Origin: DASZHA01 sp035938265
GTDB lineage: Bacteria; Chloroflexota; Dormibacteria; DASZGP01
Assembly: GCA_035938265.1 (NCBI GenBank)
Contig: DASZHA010000105.1
Coordinates: forward strand, 1 to 15,525
DNA: 15,525 nt
Direction of reading: 5' to 3'
Within the stretch, counting starts at the first letter, position 1. Each line of letters begins with the position of its first letter. Below, one piece after another: positions 1-8,100 of the stretch. A program made the translations under genes and the position numbers. The notes beneath the pieces were generated by a model. It was given only the letters and a program-made list of their open reading frames with translations. It ran no database searches and was not told where the DNA came from.

Positions 1-696
1 GGCGCGATCGCGTCCGATGGCGTGGAAGCCTCCTGGAACCTGAACTTCGACTCCGTCCTACCGCCGATTGCGCCCACCCCGGAGTGGGGCGCCCGGGTAG
101 CCACCTGCTTCCTCGAGCCGCGGCCGCTGCTCCGCATCTCCGGCACCATCACCGAGAACAACCAGGACGTCGCCGTGGATGGATGGCTGGGCGAGCAGGC
201 ACACGTGTTCGGCAAGCGCCACAGCCAGCGCTGGCACTGGGCCGAGTGCAAGCATCTGGGCGCACCCGGGCGCGCCTTCACCGGCTTCGCCGCCTGGCCC
301 TCGCTGCCTGGCGGGGTCCGCACCGTGACCTCGCTCTACCTGGAGCTGGGCGACGGCCGGCGCATCCTGCGCAACCGCTTCCGGGAGATGCTGAAGCCGG
401 TGACCGAGCACTCACCCGACGGCTGGGAGTTCGACGCCGAGTACGCCCGCGACAGGCTGGTGGGCAGCGTCCGACCCGACCCGGACGACCTCATCGGGAT
501 CACCTACCACGACCCCTCGGGCCAGCCCATCTACTGCTACCACTCCGAGCTGGCCGACTTCAGCATGCAGTACCATCGGCGGTCCAAGCCGTCAGCCGAG
601 TGGCGCCTCGAAGAGGAGTTCACCGCGCCCAAAAGCGCGTCCTTCGAGTACGGCAGCGCAACCGCGCTGGAAGGCATACCGCTGCTGTTGAGTTAG
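1..696 (+). CDS. Lipocalin/AttH-CrtC-like hypothetical protein (5' partial)
   Basis: The reading frame is open back to the first base of the window, and the residues before the first possible GTG (base 22) read as ordinary protein, so the true start lies upstream. The visible 231 residues are soluble, with no signal peptide or membrane segment, and rich in aromatic residues and beta-prone stretches. The segment GWLGEQAHVFGKRHSQRWHW, followed by AECKHLG, resembles the core motif of the AttH / carotenoid 1,2-hydratase / tocopherol-cyclase-like double-lipocalin proteins (Gly-x-x-x-H-x-x-G-x-R-x-x-x-R-W-x-W). This is recognition by eye, not a search result. The stop at 694-696 is 7 bases before the next start, so it is probably co-transcribed with the channel-like gene. 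No specific substrate can be inferred. Confidence 0.6.
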   Translation, partial: GAIASDGVEASWNLNFDSVLPPIAPTPEWGARVATCFLEPRPLLRISGTITENNQDVAVDGWLGEQAHVFGKRHSQRWHWAECKHLGAPGRAFTGFAAWPSLPGGVRTVTSLYLELGDGRRILRNRFREMLKPVTEHSPDGWEFDAEYARDRLVGSVRPDPDDLIGITYHDPSGQPIYCYHSELADFSMQYHRRSKPSAEWRLEEEFTAPKSASFEYGSATALEGIPLLLS

Positions 697-703
697 CGGA
701 TAA

Positions 704-1825
704 ATGACGGCATTCCTAAAGGTGCTTGAAGGCCTGGCGGGGGTAGCGGTACTGGTGGCCGTCCTGGTCGACATCTTCAGCGGCGTCATCGTCCCCCGGC
801 CGACACCGGGGGCCACGGTCATCACCCGGTACACGGTCCGGCCGATCTGGAGGCTCTGGCGGGCGGTCGGCAACCGCAGCGGCAGCGTCGTGAAGCGCGA
901 GGCGATCCTGGGCATCTTCGCCCCCGCCGCCCTGGTTATCACGCTGCTGGTCTGGATCATCCTGGAGATCCTCGGCTTCGCCCTAGTGGTCCACGCTTTT
1001 CGCGCCGACTTCACACCCCAGCCGCGCTTCTTCGGCTCGGTCTACGTGGCGGCGTCATCGCTGTTCGGCCTGGGCCAGTCCGCCTATATCCCCTCTGGAC
1101 GCGGTGCGCGAATGGTGGCGCCGGCGATCAACGCCACCGGGCTTGGCACCGTCGCCCTGGTGATCACCTTCCTCTTCAGTCTCTATGGCAGCTTCCAGAA
1201 ACGCGAGTCGTTGGTGGTCACCCTCGACGCTCGGGCGGGGGCCCCGCCCTCCGGGGTGACCCTGCTCGAGACCTATGCCAAGTACCAGATGCTGGATCGG
1301 CTGCCCCAGCTGTTCCTGGACTGGGAACGCTGGTCGGCCGAGGTCCTTGACAGCCACCTCGCCTACCCGATCCTTACCTACTTCAGATCGAGCCACGACA
1401 ACGAGTCGTGGATCTCCGCGCTGGGCGCGGTGCTCGACGCTACCGCGCTCATTCTCGCCACCCACGACAACCACCCGGTGGGATCGGCCAAGATGATGCA
1501 CGCCATGGGGACCCACCTGGTGGAGGACCTGTCCTACCGATTCGGTCTGGAAAACGACGGCACCGTCATGGTGGAACGCGCCGAATTCGAGGAGGCCCGG
1601 GCCCGGCTGAAGGCGGTGGGTCTTCCCATCACCGACGACGAGAGCGGCTGGGAGAGCTTCAGCCGGATGCGCTCGCAGTACGCCTCCCGACTCAATGGCA
1701 TGGCCCACTGGTGGGCGTCGCCGCCGGCGCAGTGGATCGGCGACCGCTCATCGCTGCTCCACGACCGGCACGTTCACCCCGAGGTGGTGCGGGAGAGCCA
1801 GCCAGCGGAGCAGCCGGCGCCCTAG
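704..1825 (+). CDS. Ion-channel-like membrane protein with degenerate K+ pore loop
   Basis: This is a 373-residue protein with hydrophobic segments at about residues 7-30, 70-97 and 138-163. Between the last two is a re-entrant-loop-like segment (about 108-131) reading SVYVAASSLFGLGQSAYIPS. The arrangement (TM, pore helix, filter, TM) and the Ser-Leu-Phe-Gly-Leu-Gly sequence look like a two-TM potassium channel pore in which the TVGYG signature has diverged to FGLG. The C-terminal 200 residues (from about 185) are a soluble, mostly helical cytoplasmic domain with many Trp and His. It could be a channel of altered selectivity or a non-conducting relative. The ATG at 704 begins 7 bases after the preceding stop. 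The gene ends at a hairpin facing the convergent PIG-L gene. Confidence 0.6.
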   Translation: MTAFLKVLEGLAGVAVLVAVLVDIFSGVIVPRPTPGATVITRYTVRPIWRLWRAVGNRSGSVVKREAILGIFAPAALVITLLVWIILEILGFALVVHAFRADFTPQPRFFGSVYVAASSLFGLGQSAYIPSGRGARMVAPAINATGLGTVALVITFLFSLYGSFQKRESLVVTLDARAGAPPSGVTLLETYAKYQMLDRLPQLFLDWERWSAEVLDSHLAYPILTYFRSSHDNESWISALGAVLDATALILATHDNHPVGSAKMMHAMGTHLVEDLSYRFGLENDGTVMVERAEFEEARARLKAVGLPITDDESGWESFSRMRSQYASRLNGMAHWWASPPAQWIGDRSSLLHDRHVHPEVVRESQPAEQPAP

Positions 1826-1830
1826 CGCCC

Positions 1831-1856
1831 GGCCGCCAGCCTTAAGGTCGGCGGTC
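1831..1856. terminator. Hairpin at convergent channel/PIG-L junction
   Basis: Seven base pairs (1831-1837 with 1850-1856, one G-T) enclose a single A/C mismatch, then three more pairs (1839-1841 with 1846-1848) and a TTAA tetraloop. The hairpin spans the 16-base gap between the two convergent stop codons, so it could act for both strands. There is no T-run on either side, so it would be a non-canonical terminator or an mRNA 3'-end stabiliser. Confidence 0.5.
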
Positions 1857-2672
1857 GCCCAGCGAAGCGCGCTCCGTGCGCTCGGGCAGCGTCATCCCCT
1901 CCGGCAGGGGGCCAAACACCTCCTTGAGCGCGGCCCCGCTGGTCAGCTCGCCGGTGTACATGCGGTAGAAGGCCTCGGCATATTCCATCGACCCCATGCC
2001 CCGTTCCATTGCCTCCTGCGCGGCGCGCCGGCTCTGCGTCCTGACCCACTCGCCGACCCAGTCGCCCAGCTGGCTGGCATGGGCCAGGAGAGCGTTCACC
2101 TTGACATCGACGTAATCGCTGACGTCGACGTAGAGATTGGGCTCGGCCTGGTGCGCGCCTGAGACGTAGACCCAGGTGACAACCCATTTCTCGAGGCCCT
2201 CCTCCCGCAGCTCGGGCAAGGCCATCGGGTTGCGCGCGGTGGGATAGATCGCCGCTAGCGTGGCCTCGCCGACGGCCAGGTGGTCCGGGTGGTTGCCGCC
2301 GATGGGACCGAAGTTTCGCACCGGGTTGGCGGTGATGACCAGGTCGGGCCGGTACTGCCGGATGACCCGGGTGATGTCCCGGCGCAGATCCAGCGAGGGG
2401 GTCAGGCTGCCGTCGTCGTAGCCGAGGTTGACGATCTCCTTGATCCCGATGAGGTCGGCGGCCGCCCTCTGCTCCTGGATGCGAACCGCCGCCAGCTCGG
2501 CCTCGGTGCGGTCGCCCTCCCCGCCGCGATTGCCCTGGGTGGCGACGACCAGGGTCCACTCCACGCCGTCGGCGGCGAGCTTGGCGATCGTGCCGGCGGC
2601 GCTGAACTCGGCGTCGTCAGGATGGGCGTGAACCACCATGGCGCGGTGGATCGGGAACTCGTCTTCCGGCAT
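1842..2672 (-). CDS. PIG-L family deacetylase (LmbE-like, zinc-dependent)
   Basis: This 276-residue protein is typical of the GlcNAc-PI de-N-acetylase / LmbE superfamily, which removes acetyl groups from GlcNAc-type substrates (e.g. mycothiol MshB, bacillithiol BshB). The motif HAHPDDAEF is at residues 15-23, giving likely zinc ligands His17 and Asp20 and catalytic Asp19. The second motif GGNHPDHLAVG (125-135) supplies His131 as the third ligand. Family position TQGNRGGEG (46-53) is also present. The chosen start (ATG at 2670-2672) is preceded by a GAGGG-like stretch; an internal ATG at residue 12, just before the metal motif, is less likely. The substrate cannot be told from sequence. The neighbouring flippase is compatible with glycan work but is on the opposite strand. 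Confidence 0.92.
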   Translation of the reverse strand: MPEDEFPIHRAMVVHAHPDDAEFSAAGTIAKLAADGVEWTLVVATQGNRGGEGDRTEAELAAVRIQEQRAAADLIGIKEIVNLGYDDGSLTPSLDLRRDITRVIRQYRPDLVITANPVRNFGPIGGNHPDHLAVGEATLAAIYPTARNPMALPELREEGLEKWVVTWVYVSGAHQAEPNLYVDVSDYVDVKVNALLAHASQLGDWVGEWVRTQSRRAAQEAMERGMGSMEYAEAFYRMYTGELTSGAALKEVFGPLPEGMTLPERTERASLGDRRP

Positions 2673-2726
2673 CAGGCCCTCGTGTCAGCGATCTGGCGTG
2701 AGGACGATTGTATCGACGCCCCTCCT

Positions 2727-2732
2727 TATGAT
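2727..2732 (+). promoter_or_regulatory. Putative -10 box (TATGAT) for a leaderless flippase mRNA
   Basis: TATGAT lies 9 bases before the ATG at 2742 in the 69-base divergent region between the PIG-L and flippase genes. Transcription starting about 7 bases after a -10 box would begin at or next to the ATG, giving a leaderless transcript. No convincing -35 box is visible at the usual spacing (TTGTAT at 2708 is only 13 bases away). Confidence 0.3.
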
Positions 2733-2741
2733 TGGCGGAAC

Positions 2742-4124
2742 ATGGCCGAGTCGCCGGCGGAAGAGGTCGCCACCCTGCTGGCGCCCGATGAGCCGCACAG
2801 GAAACCTTCGCGTTTCATCGACTGGCTGGCACGGAACCCGTTGGTACGTCGCCTGCCCAGTGCGCTGCGCTCGCCCTTTGCCCTGGACAACATGGTCTAC
2901 TTCGTCGGCAACCTCTTCGCCGGGCTGGCAGGGTTCGCCTTCCAGGGATTGCTGGCGCGGGCCCTGGGGCCCGATGGTTTCGCCGAGGTCGCCCCCCTGA
3001 TCTCGCTCTTCTACGTGGTCCAGATCGCGCTCTTCATCTCGATGGCGGTCTCGGCCCGCTACACGGCCCCTCTAGCCGCCCAGGGAGAGAGCTCGCGGGT
3101 CAACCGCGCCTACATCGACTTCACTCTCTACGCGACAGTGATCGGCCTGGTCGGAATGCTCCTCTTTCTGCTGCTGGTGCCGTGGCTCAAGGCCTTCCTC
3201 AACCTGACCACCTATGGCCCCCTGATCGCGCTCTCGGGTACGGTGCCCTTGTGCCTGCTGGTGGGGGTCGCCCGGGGCGTGGTCCAGGGCGAGCAGCGCT
3301 TCCCGCCGCTGTCGCTCAACTTCATCGTCTACGGCGTCAGCACCCTGGCCTTCCTGCCCCTGCTGCTCCATTTCAACCTGCACGCGGTTGGCGCCATGGT
3401 GGCGATCAACACCGCGCTGGTGCTGTGCAACTTCTTCGCCGCATGGACCTTGCGCGACCTGCCCCACGCCGGGCACCATGAGCGGCTCAACGTCTGGCCG
3501 CTGTTGCGCAGCGCCCTTGTCGCCAGCGCCGGCATCACGGCGATCACCCTCTTCTACAACTTTGACGTGCTGCTGGCCAAGCACTTCCTGCCCGCCTCCG
3601 ACGCCGGGCTTTACTCGGCGATGTCACTCCTGGGAAAGATCATCTTCTTTGGCACCATCAGCATCTCGGCGGTCATGTTCCCCCGCGTCGCCGCTCTGCA
3701 CGCCCAGGGCAAGAGCGTCCGGCGGACCGTCAACCTGTCGCTGGCGCTGGTGCTGGGGGCAGGCGGCCTGGTGTCGGCGTTCTACTTCATCTTCCCGAGC
3801 CTGACCATCACCCTCCTGCTCCGCCAGGCGGCGTACCAGGCGATCGCGCCCTACCTCGGCCTCTTCGGCCTGGCGATGCTGGGGCTGGCCCTGGCCAATG
3901 TCCTGGTCTACTACTTCGTGGCGGTGCACAAGCGCCGTTTCGTCTTCGGACTGGCGGTCGGCGCCCTGGCCTTCGCCATCCTGCTCTCCAGCTTCCACGA
4001 CACCCTGGGCCAGTTCACCGTCTCGGTCACCATCGCCATCGACCTGATGGCGCTGGTCCTGCTCGCGATCTACGCCCTCGACCGGCTCCCTAACACCCGG
4101 CCTGCGCGGGTCGCCGATGATTGA
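2742..4124 (+). CDS. Polysaccharide/oligosaccharide flippase (MOP superfamily, Wzx-like)
   Basis: This 460-residue integral membrane protein has roughly 12-14 hydrophobic segments. It shows the layout of the MOP-superfamily polysaccharide transporters: an amphipathic N-terminus, then NMVYFVGNLFAGLAGF with ...LLARALGPDGFAEVAPL (the common 'ArxLGpegyG' start of Wzx-like proteins), and a central helix with FYNFDVLLAKHFL and DAGLYSAMSLLGKI, matching the typical 'D.ll.k.fl....aGlYsa...l.ki' segment. These proteins flip lipid-linked oligosaccharides across the cytoplasmic membrane. The frame is open back to 2280, but that stretch is antisense to the PIG-L gene. I chose the ATG at 2742 because protein-like sequence begins there. 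It is followed by folE after 3 bases. Confidence 0.9.
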   Translation: MAESPAEEVATLLAPDEPHRKPSRFIDWLARNPLVRRLPSALRSPFALDNMVYFVGNLFAGLAGFAFQGLLARALGPDGFAEVAPLISLFYVVQIALFISMAVSARYTAPLAAQGESSRVNRAYIDFTLYATVIGLVGMLLFLLLVPWLKAFLNLTTYGPLIALSGTVPLCLLVGVARGVVQGEQRFPPLSLNFIVYGVSTLAFLPLLLHFNLHAVGAMVAINTALVLCNFFAAWTLRDLPHAGHHERLNVWPLLRSALVASAGITAITLFYNFDVLLAKHFLPASDAGLYSAMSLLGKIIFFGTISISAVMFPRVAALHAQGKSVRRTVNLSLALVLGAGGLVSAFYFIFPSLTITLLLRQAAYQAIAPYLGLFGLAMLGLALANVLVYYFVAVHKRRFVFGLAVGALAFAILLSSFHDTLGQFTVSVTIAIDLMALVLLAIYALDRLPNTRPARVADD

Positions 4125-4127
4125 GTC

Positions 4128-4715
4128 ATGAGCGCCCCGGCACATAAATGGGAGGACAGCGCCGCCGACGCGGTGCACCAGCTCCTGACGGACCTCGGCG
4201 AAGACCCCGACCGTGGCGACCTGGTCGAGACCCCCTCGCGGGTGGCCCGGTCGCTGCGCTTCCTCACCCAGGGCTACGCCGAGGACCCGGTCAAGATCCT
4301 GCGGCAGGGCGTCATCGCCGCCGAGGTCGACGAGATGGTGCTGGTCAAGGACGTCGAGTTCTACTCACTCTGCCGTCACCACCTGCTGCCCTTCTACGGC
4401 CGCTGCCACGTCGCCTACATACCCAACGGCAAGGTCGTGGGACTCAGCAAGCTGGGCCGGGTGGTCGACGCCTTCAGCCGCCGCCTCCAGGTGCAGGAGC
4501 AGCTGACAAACCAGGTCGCCGCGGCCATCAACGAGGCGGTCGAGCCCAAGGGGGTGGGGGTGGTGATGGAGGCCTACCACCTGTGCATGATGATGCGGGG
4601 GGTTCAGAAGCAGGGCAGCCAGGCAGTGACCAGCTGCATGCTGGGCAGCTTCAAGAAGGATGCCCGCACCCGCTCGGAGTTCCTACAGCTGATTAAGGGA
4701 GGCGTCAATGCCTGA
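4128..4715 (+). CDS. folE: GTP cyclohydrolase I (FolE)
   Basis: This 195-residue protein converts GTP to 7,8-dihydroneopterin triphosphate, the first step of tetrahydrofolate synthesis. The zinc and active-site motif SLCRHHLLPFYG (80-91) provides Cys82 and the His pair 84/85. The second zinc Cys is Cys153 in HLCMMMRGVQ. The conserved GLSKLGRVVDAFSRRLQVQE stretch (105-124) and VTSCMLGSF (168-175) are also intact. The length is normal for bacterial FolE (type IA). The start is 3 bases after the flippase stop, so translational coupling is likely. The last 8 bases overlap the start of the cyclophilin gene. No zinc-responsive site is visible. Confidence 0.97.
   Translation: MSAPAHKWEDSAADAVHQLLTDLGEDPDRGDLVETPSRVARSLRFLTQGYAEDPVKILRQGVIAAEVDEMVLVKDVEFYSLCRHHLLPFYGRCHVAYIPNGKVVGLSKLGRVVDAFSRRLQVQEQLTNQVAAAINEAVEPKGVGVVMEAYHLCMMMRGVQKQGSQAVTSCMLGSFKKDARTRSEFLQLIKGGVNA
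4695..4702 (+). promoter_or_regulatory. Strong Shine-Dalgarno site for cyclophilin inside folE
   Basis: AAGGGAGG lies 5 bases before the ATG at 4708, within the coding end of folE. It fixes the start of the cyclophilin and implies independent re-initiation despite the 8-base overlap. Confidence 0.75.
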
Positions 4716-5181
4716 CAAGCCGGAGATGACGATCGACGAGTCCAAGACCTACCGGGTGACCGTGGACTCCAGCAAGGGCCCGTTCGTGATGGACCTGCAG
4801 CCCTCGCTGGCGCCTAAGACGGTCAACAACTTCGTCCACCTCGCCAACCAGGGGTACTACGACGGGCTGACGTTCCATCGCTACGTGCCCGAGTTCGTCA
4901 TCCAGGGGGGCGACCCCACCGGCACCGGCAGCGGCGGCCCCGGCTACAAGTTCGAGGACGAGCCGGTGAAGGCCAGCTACCGCGAAGGCGCGGTGGCGAT
5001 GGCCAACTCTGGCCCCAACACCAACGGCAGCCAGTTCTTCATCACCAACACCGACTGCCAGAACAAGCTGGCGCCGAGCTACAACCTCTTCGGCTTCGTG
5101 GTCCAGGGCCAGGACGTGGTCAACAGCCTGCGCCAGGGCGACGTGATGAACAAGGTCAGCGTCGAGGAGCGCGAGGGCTAA
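4708..5181 (+). CDS. Cyclophilin-type peptidyl-prolyl cis-trans isomerase
   Basis: A 157-residue single-domain cyclophilin without a signal peptide, so presumably cytoplasmic. It catalyses proline isomerisation during protein folding. Active-site motifs are intact: FHRYVPEFVIQGGDPTGTG (56-74, with catalytic Arg58 and Gln66), AMANSGPNTNGSQFFIT (97-113) and LFGFVVQG (127-134). Where human CypA carries the drug-binding Trp there is the LAPSYNLFG segment, a common bacterial variant. The start ATG is inside folE in another frame. A strong AAGGGAGG ribosome site (4695-4702) sits 5 bases before it, supporting this start. The stop overlaps that of the convergent S8 protease gene by 4 bases. Confidence 0.96.
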   Translation: MPDKPEMTIDESKTYRVTVDSSKGPFVMDLQPSLAPKTVNNFVHLANQGYYDGLTFHRYVPEFVIQGGDPTGTGSGGPGYKFEDEPVKASYREGAVAMANSGPNTNGSQFFITNTDCQNKLAPSYNLFGFVVQGQDVVNSLRQGDVMNKVSVEEREG

Positions 5182-8100
5182 GCCCGCCGCACCAGCCGGC
5201 GGCGGCGCCGCATGACGATGTAGGCCAGCGCCAGGCCGATCCCGATCCAGACGCCGCCACCGGGGGTGGCAGCGCTGTTGGGCAGGCCCTCGGCAACAAC
5301 CGGGGTGGTTGACGCTGTCGTCGGCTGCTGGGGCGTTATGCCCGAGCCCGACGGGATCGAAGCACAGTTGGCGGGGCCGTCCCTGACCTCTGCCAGCGGT
5401 GACCGCAGGCCCGCGCTGTTGCGCACCTGGAGGGCGACGTAGACGCAGGTTCCGAGGTTCTGCCCGGAGACGTTGATCACTGGGTCCTGGCCGGGAACAC
5501 CGGGGCTGGGCCGGGCCACCTCGGTGGCCTGGTCGAAGTTCTGCGGGGTGATCGGGTTGGGGCTGACCCGGACGCTGGCGCTGGTGGCATTGCCGCAGCG
5601 GAACTCGGCCCCCGACGCCGTCCACTCGGCGGTGAAGCCGCCGTTGGCGCCGCGCACCACGTTGCGCAGCTGCAGGTCGTTGATCGCCCCCGGCGGGCGG
5701 GTGATGTTGCCGTACGCCCCGCTGTTCCACTCATCGTGGTGGTTGCTCCACCACTGGTTATTGGCGCAGGCATCGCCGGGAACGTTCCAGCTGAAGAGGT
5801 AGCCCTCGTGCGTACCCACGACGAGGTTGAGCTTGCCGTTCCGATCGAGGTCGGCCAGGGCCGGCGCCTGGTTGGCCCAGCCGCCAGTGAACTTCGGGAA
5901 GTTGGGGGCGTCCTGGCCGGCGATGTCGTAGGCGTGGACCAGGTACAGGCCGCTGCCGCTGATGACACTGGCCGACCCGAGAGCGCCACCGGCCGGTGCG
6001 ACCGCCGGCTCGACGAAGGCCTGGTAGTCCTCCATGGGCTGGGGGAACGCCGGGTACATTTGGCCCGTCAGCGGATTCCAGCCGCCGAGGTCGTGGTCGA
6101 AGGGGAAGTTCTGTCCCACCAGGACGTCGTCGACCAGCGCGTTGGCGGTGATCCCGCCCTCGAAGATTCCCAGCCCCAGGCCACTGCCCAGATCGCCGAT
6201 AGCGCCGTGACCGAGGGCGTTGAGGCTGACCGTCCCCGACGCCGGTGACACCCCGCTTGCGGCGCCGTGGTTCGGCGCCAGGCCCTCGTCGATGACGCCA
6301 TTACCCGAGACGATGTTGATCGGCCCCGTGAACAGGCTGAGGACGGCACGGGGCCCGCTGCCGAAGTCGCCCAATAGGGCTGGGACCGGCCCGACGGGCG
6401 CCAGTGCGTCCGGCGCCAACCCCACCGTGGAAACGGGCCAGCCACTCAGGATGTGACCGCCGCGGTCCAGCGCGTAGGTTCGGTTGGAGTTGCCCACCCC
6501 AAGTCCCTGGACGGCGTTGGCGATGAGGTTGGCGGGGATCGAGGTGGTGTTGCCGGTCACGGTGTTGCGCAGGCTGTTGAAGTCCGCCGTGTTGGCGGCA
6601 TAGAACTCGGTGGTTGGCACTACGATCTGCTGGTGGCCGTCCCCAAGAAGGTTGCCGACCGCCGGCGTGGACGTGATCTGGGCGAAGGACGTCGGGTTCT
6701 GAGAGGTGTCGGCCAGCAGCTTGGGATGGCCGCTGTTGAAGCTCGGCAAGAACACCCCATCCGGCCGCCATACATAGACGCGCTGGTCGAGCGCGCCGAC
6801 GACAATGTCCAGCTGGCCGGGATGGGCGTCATCCAGCCGTCCCAGGGCAGGTGAGGCACTCACACCCCGCTGCTGGTGGTTGTGCTTGTTCTCATTGCTG
6901 ACGGGGACAAGGCTGGGATCGGGCATGACCGGGAAGCCGGGCAGCATCGCACCGGTGGCATCGAGGGCATAGACGCGACCATCCAGGTCCACCGCCACGA
7001 TCTCCTGGCGTCCGTCGCCCATCAGGTCGCCGACGGCGGGAGTCGCGGTGAAGCTTGCATGGGGTACCGGCAACCCGCCATGGGCCAGCCCCGGGGCGTT
7101 GGTATGAAGCGTCGCCGAGCTGCGTTGACTTAGGAACGGGTGGCCGCTGTTGAACCAGGGCACGTCGTGGCCGGCGGCGTCAAGGACGTGCAGCTCGCCG
7201 GCGTCGTTGGCCACGATCGACTCCATGTTCCCGTCGCCAAGCAGGTCGGTGTGGTGGACCCCGGCGACGACGCCGCTACCAAAGTTGATGGGGAACCCGC
7301 CGTGGACGGTGGGGTCATGGTGGACATGAATCACCCGCCTGGTCTCGCCGTGCCGGCCGCAGCTGTCGTTGACGCTGAGGCGAAGCGTCACCGAGAAGGC
7401 CTCTCGGTTCGCGGGCGCGCCGGACGCCTGCGGGACCGGCAGCGACGCGGTGGCAATATTGGCCAGCGTGCCGGTCTCGGTGGGGCCGTTCATAGAGCGC
7501 GCCAGCAGGGTGGTGAACTGGTTTATTGGCGTGGTCGTGGGTTCGATGCCGGGGGCGGCCTCGACCTTGAAGGTGGCAGGCCCCGGGCAGCGCAGGTGGC
7601 CGATGTAACCGGTCAGCGGCAGGGACGGGGTGACGGTGGGGTCAACCTGCTGCCACCAGTCTGGGGAGGTCAGCGAGACCTCGGGCGGAATCTTGACCGG
7701 CAGCGCCGGCCCGCTGGTCCCGCTGGGAGTGACGAAGTTGGCGGGCTGGCCCAGCCACTCCAGGGCCCGACCGGCGTTGATGCGCCCGTATCCGAAGTAC
7801 TGCGACCAGCTCCCGTCAAGCTGGGCGCTGGTGGCCCGGGGCGGTGATCCGCCCGGTGCCGGGGGATCGGGGAAGACGCTCAGCGGCGTGGGCAAGACCT
7901 CGGCCGTGGTCACCCCGTCGGCGGTCAGCTTCAGCAGCTGTTCCGCCTCCAGCGGGGTGATCGGCCGGTCGAGGAAGTGGTACGGCGCGTCCGCGAGCTC
8001 CCGCGAGTGCGCCATCAAGAGGGCGACGATTCCAGACGTCTGGGCACTGGCCACCGAACCCGTGGTGGCGCCCTCCATGCCCACGTCGAGATGGTCGCCC

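Noticed and set aside
2280..2741. N-terminal extension of the flippase by 154 residues.
   Set aside because: This part is antisense to the PIG-L gene and reads as low-quality Gly/Val/Asp-rich sequence; transporter-like sequence begins at 2742.
7140..7847. 235-residue + strand frame opposite the S8 protease.
   Set aside because: A shadow of the protease coding sequence: Gly/Arg-rich, no motif, no ribosome site.
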